Source: Deltaproteobacteria bacterium (GTDB lineage Bacteria; Desulfobacterota; Syntrophobacteria; Syntrophobacterales; Syntrophobacteraceae). Taken from it: a stretch of DNA of 36,654 bases. The stretch covers positions 1-36,654 of the forward strand of contig JAJYTC010000026.1 in NCBI GenBank assembly GCA_021793275.1, given 5' to 3'. The notes beneath the pieces are model-generated. The model was given only the letters and a program-made list of their open reading frames with translations, was not told the origin of the DNA and searched no databases. The first letter of the stretch is position 1. Every line of letters starts with the position of its first letter. Positions 26,799-34,364 of this stretch are shown one piece after another. A program made the position numbers and the translations under genes.

Positions 26799-27881
26799 AT
26801 GAATTGGGAAAGGCCGCCTGAGAGACGGGCGCCGGGGAGGGGCGGTCCGCCGATGGATTTTGAAGATGTCTTGAGGCGGCTTTCCGAGCATTTCAAAATG
26901 TCGCCCCGCTCCTGTCTTCGCTGGATTTTCACGATTGTAGGGCTCGCTCTCCTTGTTCTGGTTGTTCTCAATTCCTATTACACGGTTCAACCTCAGCAAA
27001 CGGCCGTAATCCAAAGATTCGGCAAGTTCATAGGCACTGCCGGCTCGGGTCTGCATTTCAAAATTCCTTTCGGAATCGATACCGTGACCAAGGTAGTGAC
27101 CGGTCGGGTGCTCCAGCGCGAATACGGATACCGCACGACGCGGGCGGGCATACGTTCCCGGTTCCAGGAAACGGGGTATGAAAATGAATCGCTCATGCTT
27201 AGCGGCGACCTCGACGTTGTGGATGTCCATTGGACGGTCCAATACATGATAAGAAACCCTGTAAAATATCTCTTCGACGTCAAAGGGGTCACAGCCACCC
27301 TGGACGATATCTCCCAGGCCGTGATGCGCCAGATCGTCGGAAATCACTATGCCGACGATGTATTGACTACCGGCAGGGCAACGATAGCCAACGAGTGTCA
27401 GAAGCAAATCCAGCACATCATGGACACCTATGGGACCGGCCTTCAGATAGTTGCGGTAAAACTCCAGGATGTAAATCCCCCGGGTCCGGTCCAGCCGGCG
27501 TTCAATGAGGTCAATGAAGCCAAGCAGGACAAGGCGCGCACGATAAACGAGGCCGAGCAGATCTACAACGAGAAAATCCCCGAAGCCGTCGGACAAGCCA
27601 AGGAGACCGTTGCCAAGGCCCAGGCCTATGCGACCGCGCAGGTCAACCGTGCCGAGGGAAAGGCTCAGCGGTTCCTCGATATTCTCGCCCAATATCAAAA
27701 GGCTCCCGCCATTACCCGCAGCAGGATGTATCTCAACTCGTTCGGAGGTATAATGGAGAGGGCCGGTCATCTTTACGTTGTTGACAGTACGCAGAAAAAT
27801 ATTCTGCCGCTGCTCGACCTGGGAAAACTCGGGGGGCGAAATGGAAAAGCGCAGCATTCCGGGTCGTCCGGCAATCAATAA
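26799..27881 (+). CDS. hflK: SPFH-domain membrane protease regulator HflK
   Basis: With HflC it forms a membrane cage around the FtsH protease and modulates its access to membrane substrates. The 360-residue protein has a short Pro/Gly/Arg-rich cytoplasmic N-terminus, one membrane helix (about residues 42-59), the band-7/SPFH entry YYTVQPQQTAVIQRFGKF, the LQDVNPPGPVQPAFNEVNEAKQD segment diagnostic of HflK, and a long helical Ala/Glu/Lys-rich stretch. An AAGGA site lies five bases before the ATG. The next gene, hflC, starts 30 bases later. Confidence 0.94.
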   Translation: MNWERPPERRAPGRGGPPMDFEDVLRRLSEHFKMSPRSCLRWIFTIVGLALLVLVVLNSYYTVQPQQTAVIQRFGKFIGTAGSGLHFKIPFGIDTVTKVVTGRVLQREYGYRTTRAGIRSRFQETGYENESLMLSGDLDVVDVHWTVQYMIRNPVKYLFDVKGVTATLDDISQAVMRQIVGNHYADDVLTTGRATIANECQKQIQHIMDTYGTGLQIVAVKLQDVNPPGPVQPAFNEVNEAKQDKARTINEAEQIYNEKIPEAVGQAKETVAKAQAYATAQVNRAEGKAQRFLDILAQYQKAPAITRSRMYLNSFGGIMERAGHLYVVDSTQKNILPLLDLGKLGGRNGKAQHSGSSGNQ

Positions 27882-27911
27882 GGGCGAAAGGGATAGGGGA
27901 AGGGAAACGAT

Positions 27912-28913
27912 ATGATTCCAAGCTGGGTAAAGACAGCCGTACCGGTGGTCGTCGTTCTGGCGGCTGTTGCCTGGTCCTCCCTGTTCGTAGTGACCGAAAC
28001 GCAGCAGGTGGTCATCACGCAGTTTGGCCGACCCGTTGGCAAGCCCATCACCCGGGCCGGTCTGCATTTCAAGCTCCCGTTTATTCAGACGGCTAACTAT
28101 TTCGAAAAACGCATAATGGCTTGGGACGGTCGTCCCGACCAGATTGCGACCAGGGACAAAAAATATATCTGGGTGGATACGATGGCTCGCTGGAAAATAT
28201 CCAACCCGCTGCTCTTTATGGAGCGGGTGGGAACGTTCCAGATCGCCCAGAGCCGATTGGATGGTATAATAGACTCGGTTGTCCGCGATAATATCTCGGA
28301 CAACGACCTGGTGGAGATAGTGCGAAGCAAGGGCTGGGAGAAGGCCAAAAAGCAGTTTCTTCAGTCGGGCGTTCCCGAGCCTATGGTGTCCGGGCCGGGA
28401 TATGAGAATCCCTCGGCCAACTATAAGCTCTTAAAAGGCCGCGAGAAAATTACCCGCGATATGGTCGCCGACGCTTCCAAGCTCATTTCTGAATTCGGCA
28501 TGAAACTGATCGATATCCGTATAACGCGCATCAACTACGTCGAGTCGGTGCGCAAGTCGGTTTACCAGCGGATGATTTCCGAACGAAAGCGGATTGCCGC
28601 CGAGTACAGGTCCGAAGGGCAGGGAGAGAAGGCTGCGATCCTTGGCCAGATGGATCTGGAATTGGCCAGGATAAGGTCTCAGGCTTACAGGAAATCGCAG
28701 GAAATAAGGGGTAAAGCCGACGCCCGGGTGACCAGTATATTTGCTCAGGCCTACGGCAAAGACCCCGGGTTTTATTCCCTGTATAAAACTTTGAATTTAT
28801 ACCGCGATTTCAATGCTAACAGCTCATTGTTGCTCAGTACGAACTCAGAGGTTTTTAAATATCTTAAGGGTGCAGGCAAGCCGGCATCTGCAAATACGCT
28901 GAGCGCGAGGTAA
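27912..28913 (+). CDS. hflC: SPFH-domain membrane protease regulator HflC
   Basis: Partner of HflK. The 333-residue length matches E. coli HflC. An N-terminal membrane helix (about residues 5-26) leads into VVTETQQVVITQFGRPVGKPI, then FEKRIMAWDGRPDQIATRDKKYIWVDTMARWKI, the DIRITRINYVESVRKSVYQRMISERKRIAAEYRSEGQGE coiled stretch typical of HflC, and a helical C-terminal domain with DPGFYSLYKTLNLYRD. The stop is three bases before the following glycosyltransferase gene, so the two are translationally linked. Confidence 0.94.
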   Translation: MIPSWVKTAVPVVVVLAAVAWSSLFVVTETQQVVITQFGRPVGKPITRAGLHFKLPFIQTANYFEKRIMAWDGRPDQIATRDKKYIWVDTMARWKISNPLLFMERVGTFQIAQSRLDGIIDSVVRDNISDNDLVEIVRSKGWEKAKKQFLQSGVPEPMVSGPGYENPSANYKLLKGREKITRDMVADASKLISEFGMKLIDIRITRINYVESVRKSVYQRMISERKRIAAEYRSEGQGEKAAILGQMDLELARIRSQAYRKSQEIRGKADARVTSIFAQAYGKDPGFYSLYKTLNLYRDFNANSSLLLSTNSEVFKYLKGAGKPASANTLSAR

Positions 28914-28916
28914 TCT

Positions 28917-30146
28917 ATGGCCTTTTATGAAGAAAATCCGGGGCAAATCGCCCGGGCCGACATTGTGGTGGGTATACCCTCGGTAAATGAGGCGGGAAAC
29001 ATAGCCGGGACTGTCGCTCGGGTGGACAAAGGCCTGAGCGAGTATTTCCCGGACATGCGGTGCGCCATCATCAATTGCGACAATCACTCCTCGGACGGCA
29101 CACGGGAAGCTTTTTTCTCGGTGCCCGGCAAGGCGGCCAAGCTCTATATTTCCACGGAACCGGGGGTCGGCGGGAAAGGAAGAAATATTCGCAACTTCTT
29201 TGAAAAGGCCCGCCAGCTCGATCCGAAAGCCCTGATGATCATTGAAGCCGATATCAGGAACGTATCGCCCGTGTGGGTTCGAAACCTTCTCGCACCGGTA
29301 TTGAAGGGCGCCGGATTTGTTTGTCCGCTCTATGAACGTCATAAGTACGAAACCTTTCTTTCGAACGCGATCGTCTATCCCCTGTTCCGTTCTCTTTACG
29401 GCCGGCGTGTGCGGCAGTGCAACACGGGCGATTATGGTTTCAGCCCCAAACTCCTTGACTTTTACCTGAACCCGCCCTTTCGAAGCGAGATGGTCGATAA
29501 TTCCGGGATCGACATCTGGATGGCCAATATTGCGCTCGCCTCGCGGCTCCCCATTGCCCAGGCCATCATGGGAGCGCCCAAATTGCACCGGGTGAGGGGC
29601 CGTTTTGCCGACCTGCCTGCCCTTTTCGCCGAAGCGGTCAGCACCATTTTCGACCTTGTGCAGGTCTATGAAAACTATTGGCTGCAGGTCAAATGGAGCA
29701 AGCCCACGGCCCTTTTTGGCACTGACTTGCAGGAGGTGGAAACACCGCTTCCGGTAGAAGTCAATCCGGAGCGGTTGCACGAGAAGTTCATTGAAGATTT
29801 CGACAAATACTTCATGCTCTGGGAGCACGTTTACGGACCCATTACGGCCCGCAAGCTCCAGGAAATAAGGTCGATCGGGTTCCAACATTTTTCATTCCCG
29901 ACACAGACCTGGATGACCATTCTTTTCGACTCCGCCGTTGCCTACCGCGCGATGTCCCTTTCCGAGAAAAAGGACCTGGTCGATGGGCTGCTGCCTCTTT
30001 ATGTCGGAAAAGTCCTTTCATACATAAAGAAAACCTGGAGAATGTCGCTTCAGCAGGCAGAGGAGTACATCGAAAACGAATGCATGACGTTTGAGGAAAA
30101 TAAACCTTATATTATAAAAATGTGGACAAAGGGAGAAAGGGGCTGA
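28917..30146 (+). CDS. GT-A glycosyltransferase, GT81-like (glucosylglycerate-synthase type)
   Basis: A 409-residue GT-A-fold enzyme without membrane helices. The N-terminal nucleotide-sugar strand reads ADIVVGIPSVNEAGNI (residues 14-29), then CDNHSSDGT (54-62), a GVGGKGRN loop (83-90) and the acidic metal site EADIRN (110-115) followed by SPVWV. A conserved-looking RQCNTGDYGFSP follows (166-177). These resemble GT81 enzymes that make glucosylglycerate or glucosyl-3-phosphoglycerate, compatible solutes or precursors. The assignment is from memory of motifs and is moderate. The gene starts 3 bases after hflC and ends 3 bases before a response-regulator gene, so it is part of that operon. Confidence 0.7.
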   Translation: MAFYEENPGQIARADIVVGIPSVNEAGNIAGTVARVDKGLSEYFPDMRCAIINCDNHSSDGTREAFFSVPGKAAKLYISTEPGVGGKGRNIRNFFEKARQLDPKALMIIEADIRNVSPVWVRNLLAPVLKGAGFVCPLYERHKYETFLSNAIVYPLFRSLYGRRVRQCNTGDYGFSPKLLDFYLNPPFRSEMVDNSGIDIWMANIALASRLPIAQAIMGAPKLHRVRGRFADLPALFAEAVSTIFDLVQVYENYWLQVKWSKPTALFGTDLQEVETPLPVEVNPERLHEKFIEDFDKYFMLWEHVYGPITARKLQEIRSIGFQHFSFPTQTWMTILFDSAVAYRAMSLSEKKDLVDGLLPLYVGKVLSYIKKTWRMSLQQAEEYIENECMTFEENKPYIIKMWTKGERG

Positions 30147-30149
30147 ACG

Positions 30150-30515
30150 ATGTCGAAGATCCTTGTTGTTGATGATGAGGAACATATCAGGCTCCTGTAT
30201 TCGGAAGAACTCAAGGAAGCCGGCTATGAGGTCATTACGGCGGAAAGCGGTTACAAGCTTCTTGAGAAAATCGAAGAAGAAAAACCGGACTTGGTGGTTC
30301 TGGACATAAAGATGGTTGATTACAACGGCTTGGATATCCTTCAGGACATCCGAAATCAATTCTATGACCTGCCGGTCATACTATCGACTGCCTATGACAC
30401 CTTTAAGGAAGACATGAAGTCGATTGCCGCCGATTTTTACGTCGTTAAAAGTTTTGACTTGACCGAGTTGAAGAATAAAATCGCTATGGCTCTCGAAGCC
30501 AGGCTTCCTGATTGA
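30150..30515 (+). CDS. Single-domain (CheY-like) response regulator
   Basis: A 121-residue receiver domain with no output domain. The acidic pair Asp8-Asp9 in VVDDEEHIR, the phosphoacceptor Asp52 in VVLDIKM, and Ser79-Thr80 in ILSTAYD are all present. The conserved Lys100 is there, but the usual following Pro is Ser (VVKSFD). It starts 3 bases after the glycosyltransferase gene and is the last gene of the hflK operon. No sensor kinase is in the window, so its signal is unknown. Its output must be through protein contact. Confidence 0.9.
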   Translation: MSKILVVDDEEHIRLLYSEELKEAGYEVITAESGYKLLEKIEEEKPDLVVLDIKMVDYNGLDILQDIRNQFYDLPVILSTAYDTFKEDMKSIAADFYVVKSFDLTELKNKIAMALEARLPD

Positions 30516-30702
30516 TCATCCTGGAAAACACGGGCCTGGCGCCGAGCCAAAGAACGCCCTGCCGGATCTCCGCATGGAAACTGGTTAATCCGATGATCTG
30601 CCGCTTTTTACTCCGTATTCAGTCAAAAACGGCGTATTTTGCTAAAATCTAAAGGCCGCTCGGGTGGTAACCGCCGCGGCCCTGGAAGGACTTCTATACA
30701 CC

Positions 30703-32376
30703 ATGGGCACCGTCCGCAACCGCCTCAAGTCCATAATAGCCCGGTCCGCGCAGTCTGTTGCCGGGTATCGGGACTTGGAGACGCAGCTAAGCATAGAACT
30801 TGAGATACCCAGAAACCCGGGGCACGGAGATTATGCTTCGAATTTCGCGTTCGCTCTTGCTAAGCGTCTGAAGCAAAATCCCCGGCAAGTCGCTTCCGAA
30901 ATTGTCGCCAACCTCGACGATTCCCACGGCCTGCTCGAAAAGGTCGAAATAGCGGGGCCGGGTTTTATCAACTTTTTCATCAACCCCTCAGCCTGGCATG
31001 GAATCCTCCGTGAGGTCCTGAGCGATCCGCTCAACTATGGCCGGCTCGAAGCCGGAGAAGGTCCGATGGTGCAGGTCGAGTTTGTCAGCGCCAATCCCAC
31101 CGGGCCGCTCCATATAGGTCACGGCAGGGGCGCCGCCATAGGAGACGTGCTCGCCAATCTGCTCAAAGCCCGCGGCTGCCGGGTCCAGCGCGAGTACTAC
31201 ATAAACGATGCCGGAAACCAGATGGATACCCTGGGGCGCAGCCTCTATTATCGCTATCTCCAGGAGCTTGGCGAAAATGTCGAATTTCCCGATAACCACT
31301 ATCGGGGTGAATACATGCGCGAACTTGCCAGGGAGTTCATCGGCCAAAGGGGCGATTCTTTCCGCAATGCGTCCCTGGAAGAGTCGCTTCCGGTTTTTAC
31401 CGAGTACGCCTCCAGGCGCATCTTCGATGGAATCAAAGAAGACCTGGACGTTTTCGGCGTTCGGTTCGACAACTGGTTCAGCGAGCGCGAACTCCACGAC
31501 CGGGGTTTGATTCAAAAAACGATCGAATACCTGCGGGACCGCGGATTTATCTACGAAAAGGATGGGGCGGTCTGGTTCAGAAGCACCGCATTCGGTGACG
31601 AAAAGGACCGCGTCGTGGTGCGGGCAAACGGGGCAAGCACCTATTTTGCCGCTGACCTGGCGTACCACCGGAACAAATTCGAACGGGGTCTCGAGTCTGT
31701 TATAGACATATGGGGCGCCGATCACCACGGATACGTCGATAGAATGCTTGCCGGCGTTGAGGCGATGGGAGTGAAAAGGGATGCGGTGCGAATCGTCCTG
31801 GTGCAGTTGGTAAACCTCTTGCGTGGCGGCCAGCCCGTGGCGATGAGCACTCGCGGAGGAGAGTTCGTGACCTTGCGGGAGGTTCTTGACGAGGTGGGAA
31901 AGGACGCAACACGCTTCATTTTTCTTACGCGCCGCACCGACAGCCCTCTGGATTTCGACCTCGAAGTGGCAAAAGCCCGCAGCAACGACAACCCGGTCTT
32001 TTACGTCCAGTATGCGCATGCGCGCCTTTGCAGCGTCTTCGAAGTCGCGCGCGAGCGGGGATTGCAATTCGACTGGCGCCGGGCATCCGATCAATCGCTC
32101 CATCTCTTGCAGGTTCGGGAAGAATTTGAAATAATGAAGCTCCTCGGAGAGTATCCCGAGGTGGTCGGCGAGTGCGTCAGATCGCTCGAACCGCACTATA
32201 TTCCGTACTATCTGCATCAACTGGTGTCGCTTTTCCACGGTTACTACCATGACAACCGCATCCTGAGCGAGGATGCCGAACTGACCAAGGCGCGGCTTTG
32301 TCTGGCTTTGGCGATAAAAGAAGTTATAGGAAACGCACTGTCGCTCCTGGGGGTTACGGCGCCTGAAAAAATGTAG
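30703..32376 (+). CDS. argS: Arginyl-tRNA synthetase
   Basis: Charges tRNA-Arg. The 557-residue class I synthetase has the N-terminal tRNA-binding domain, FVSANPTGPLHIGHGRG containing the HIGH signature (137-140), YYINDAGNQMD, the DLAYHRNKFERG segment, and MSTRGGEFVTL in place of KMSKS, a normal variant for many bacterial ArgRS. The C-terminal anticodon-binding domain contains FYVQYAHARLCSV and ends ALSLLGVTAPEKM. I prefer the ATG at 30703 over a GTG at 30664. It is followed by a SPOR-domain gene. Confidence 0.97.
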   Translation: MGTVRNRLKSIIARSAQSVAGYRDLETQLSIELEIPRNPGHGDYASNFAFALAKRLKQNPRQVASEIVANLDDSHGLLEKVEIAGPGFINFFINPSAWHGILREVLSDPLNYGRLEAGEGPMVQVEFVSANPTGPLHIGHGRGAAIGDVLANLLKARGCRVQREYYINDAGNQMDTLGRSLYYRYLQELGENVEFPDNHYRGEYMRELAREFIGQRGDSFRNASLEESLPVFTEYASRRIFDGIKEDLDVFGVRFDNWFSERELHDRGLIQKTIEYLRDRGFIYEKDGAVWFRSTAFGDEKDRVVVRANGASTYFAADLAYHRNKFERGLESVIDIWGADHHGYVDRMLAGVEAMGVKRDAVRIVLVQLVNLLRGGQPVAMSTRGGEFVTLREVLDEVGKDATRFIFLTRRTDSPLDFDLEVAKARSNDNPVFYVQYAHARLCSVFEVARERGLQFDWRRASDQSLHLLQVREEFEIMKLLGEYPEVVGECVRSLEPHYIPYYLHQLVSLFHGYYHDNRILSEDAELTKARLCLALAIKEVIGNALSLLGVTAPEKM

Positions 32377-32477
32377 CCGGATTTGCGAAGGGACAGCCGG
32401 AACAGCACTCTGAGGCAGGGAGGCCTCGGGCATGAAGGCCGGCGGCCCCACCGCCTCGTGTGGAGGGTACGGGACAA

Positions 32478-33221
32478 ATGATTCGTCCGAAGCTTGTCGT
32501 CGTCAATAATGACCGGGACGAACAGTCTCGATCTATTCGGGACGGCAAAGGATTTCGCTTCGAGCTGAGCAGAAACAGGCTCATTGTCTATGCTCTTAGC
32601 CTCGTCCTGTCGCTTTGCTTCATGTTCACTCTCGGGGTCTTCGTGGGCAGGGGCAGGGCAGTGGTTAAGCCGGACGATGTTTCCTTGAAGGGCAGGTTCC
32701 TGCGGTTTTTGGGTCTCGACCTGCAGACGGGGGCGCCGGCGCCCGGGGCTTCGGTAACTTGGGAAAGTCCCAAGAAAATGATCCAATCCCTCCACTACTA
32801 CCAGGATTTGACCAGAAACACCCTGCCTCCCCTCGGCACGTCCCGGCAGCCGGCCGAACATCCTCCCGCCGCTCCTCCCACCCAACCCGTAAAAGAAGTA
32901 AAGGCCGCCAGCGCACCGAAACCGCCGGCCAGGCAAGTCTCCGCTGCGCCACAGCCCCCTGAAGCGGTTAAGACGCCTCCGCCCGCCGGCCGTTACACGC
33001 TCCTCGTAGCCTCGCTTAAAGCGCCTGAGGCCCGGGCGCTGATCGATAAGCTTAAAGCTGCGGGATATTCGCCCTTTGTCGAATCGCTCGAATTCGGTTC
33101 CACGAAATGGAGCCGGATTCTGCTGGGCTCTTTTGCCACCCGCCGGGCTGCAATAGATTTTGCCGACAAGTTCAACCGCAAGGAAAAAACGGAGGCGATG
33201 GTCATAACCGGCTCGCAGTAA
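32478..33221 (+). CDS. Membrane-anchored SPOR-domain protein
   Basis: A 247-residue type II membrane protein. A short cytoplasmic N-terminus (about 35 residues) precedes one transmembrane helix (LIVYALSLVLSLCFMFTLGVF), then a Pro/Ala-rich periplasmic linker (about residues 115-165) and a C-terminal SPOR domain (YTLLVASLKAPEARALIDKLK ... RILLGSFATRRAAIDFADKF). SPOR domains bind peptidoglycan stripped of stem peptides at the division septum, as in FtsN or DedD. The ATG at 32478 has a GGAGGG site ten bases upstream. It probably lies in one transcript with argS and converges on the MerB-like gene. Confidence 0.88.
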   Translation: MIRPKLVVVNNDRDEQSRSIRDGKGFRFELSRNRLIVYALSLVLSLCFMFTLGVFVGRGRAVVKPDDVSLKGRFLRFLGLDLQTGAPAPGASVTWESPKKMIQSLHYYQDLTRNTLPPLGTSRQPAEHPPAAPPTQPVKEVKAASAPKPPARQVSAAPQPPEAVKTPPPAGRYTLLVASLKAPEARALIDKLKAAGYSPFVESLEFGSTKWSRILLGSFATRRAAIDFADKFNRKEKTEAMVITGSQ

Positions 33222-33265
33222 TTGCTTTGCCGGGGCGGTGGCAGCCTGCTCCATGCGTTTGAATC

Positions 33266-33976
33266 TTATTGCGGGCTCCAGAAGGGGCCCGCCTTCCCCA
33301 GCCTTTTTAACGATAAGAACAATTCATCACCGTATTCTTTTACTCGCGCGAGGTAGTCCGGATCCAGCCGTCTTTTCATCAGAGGGCCGCTGAATACGAG
33401 TGCCCAATCAGCCAGCGCCATGATCGACTCGGCTGAGACGGGATCATAGACAGGCCAGTTTTTAACGTGTTCTTCCGACCGGAAGAGATTCATGCGGGCT
33501 CAAGCCTTCCCCCAGGAAACTTCTCCCGTCAAAGCCTTGGCTAACGGGATATTCATGTGCCCTACGGTCGTGGTCGGGTTGATTTCGAGGATGTCCTCAT
33601 CACGCATCCGGACATGGATGGGTTGCCCACAATCCAGGCATTGAGCCTCGATTCGGATTTCACTGCCGGGGAAGAGCCAGCGCACGGCCAGCACCTCGAT
33701 ACCTCATTGTCCGTACCATTTTTGTTTTCCGTCGACAGTCACCCGATAATGGGTAGGCACATTAGAAAACGGCGCCCAGGACTCCACGTAATCTGTGTCT
33801 TTGACAAACCAGCAGGCAAGGGAAGATTCGGCTGCCTTATGCTGTACCTGCCTTGCTTCTTCCGGGGGAAGGCCGAGAATTGCCGAAAGTTCGGTATAGT
33901 GCGGCGCTCGCCCGGTCTTCACAAAATGCTCGACAACAGCGGTGTAAGCTCGTTGTACCAGATCGGAATCATGCAT
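33266..33976 (-). CDS. MerB-like (organomercurial lyase family) protein with two candidate selenocysteines
   Basis: One frame of 236 codons, broken only by two TGA codons at 33704-33706 (codon 91) and 33500-33502 (codon 159). Read through as Sec, it gives a full MerB-type protein: an N-terminal winged-helix-like domain (LVQRAYTAVVEHFVKTGRAPHYTELSAILGL, residues 6-36), PTHYRVTVDGKQKWYGQ-U91-GIEVLAVRWLFPG, AQC113LDC116GQPI, then GKA-U159-ARMNLFRSEEHVKNW and SGPLMKRRLDPDYLARVKEYG. In E. coli plasmid MerB the residues at these places are Cys96, Asp99 (here Glu94), Cys117 and Cys159; the Trp 15 residues after Cys159 is also kept. MerB cleaves carbon-mercury bonds with those two cysteines. Start: ATG with GGAGG seven bases upstream. 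Both TGAs have SECIS-like hairpins. The real substrate is unknown; no merA or merR is nearby. Confidence 0.8.
33471..33486 (-). promoter_or_regulatory. Strong bacterial SECIS-like hairpin for the second TGA (codon 159)
   Basis: UCUUCC (+14 to +19 after the UGA) pairs perfectly with GGAAGA (+24 to +29), closing a four-base loop GGUC at +20 to +23. The E. coli fdhF SECIS presents the same GGUC loop to SelB at a similar distance. The hairpin lies inside coding sequence, as bacterial SECIS elements do. Confidence 0.8.
33671..33697 (-). promoter_or_regulatory. Candidate bacterial SECIS for the first TGA (codon 91)
   Basis: In the mRNA, positions +7 to +33 after the UGA can fold: GAGG (+7 to +10) with CUUC (+30 to +33), and GGCC (+15 to +18) with GGCU (+26 to +29), leaving a 7-base apical loop GUGCGCU from +19. 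The loop begins with G-U at a distance usual for bacterial SECIS elements. The lower stem is offset by a 4-base bulge, so it is weaker than the second element. Confidence 0.5.
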
Positions 33977-34053
33977 AGCGTTGCCTCCAATGCCGGTAGG
34001 ATAGTGTTGGATTCAATGCAGGAGACTTCGATCAGCTTCAGTTCGCTGCGGGA

Positions 34054-34082
34054 AAAGTAAGAGCATAGGAGGATAGGGTCAA
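34054..34082 (-). promoter_or_regulatory. Weak candidate promoter of the MerB-like gene
   Basis: On the minus strand TTGACC (34077-34082) and TACTTT (34054-34059) are 17 bases apart, about 78 bases before the ATG at 33976. The -10 box is a poor match. Confidence 0.3.
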
Positions 34083-34218
34083 TCGGGAAGGCCGCCGTTC
34101 CATGCAACCCTTAATAAGAGCCGCAGACTCGGCCGCTTTGAATTTTCAGCTCGGCGCTTTCCTTCAGGCCCGCTCTTCGAGGGGCGCCTGCGAAACCGGT
34201 TGGGCCTTATCTTCAGAG

Positions 34219-34248
34219 TTGACTGCACGATAGGATTACGGCTACATT
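34219..34248 (+). promoter_or_regulatory. Candidate promoter of the BamB-like gene
   Basis: TTGACT (34219-34224) and TACATT (34243-34248) are 18 bases apart. The BamB-like start lies about 115 bases further on. Confidence 0.4.
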
Positions 34249-34364
34249 ATAGCTGTCGTTAATTTCCATAACTGCCAACTTCCAGCACGTTGTCGACGGG
34301 CCGGCTTTACTCTTTACCCGGCTTCATCTCGTGGCAGGAACCCGGCACACAACAGGTTGAGATG

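Larger units (their letters stand above)
33977..34364. other. Divergent intergenic region between MerB-like and BamB-like genes
   Basis: 388 bases with no credible gene. It contains the ribosome site of the MerB-like gene and one candidate promoter for each direction (34054-34082 minus, 34219-34248 plus). No obvious regulator-binding palindrome was seen. Confidence 0.5.

Noticed and set aside
26670-28067. Long minus-strand open frame opposite hflK and hflC
   Set aside because: It is the antisense shadow of two well-supported genes and has no family motifs of its own.
29715-29735. sigma54-like TGGCAC...TTGCA sequence
   Set aside because: The spacer is one base too short and the site is inside the glycosyltransferase coding sequence.
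31840-31870. Missing KMSKS motif in ArgRS
   Set aside because: MSTR-type replacement is a normal variant among bacterial arginyl-tRNA synthetases, so it is not a defect.
30988-32451. 487-codon minus-strand frame opposite argS
   Set aside because: It is a shadow of argS produced by codon bias in GC-rich DNA; it has no motifs.
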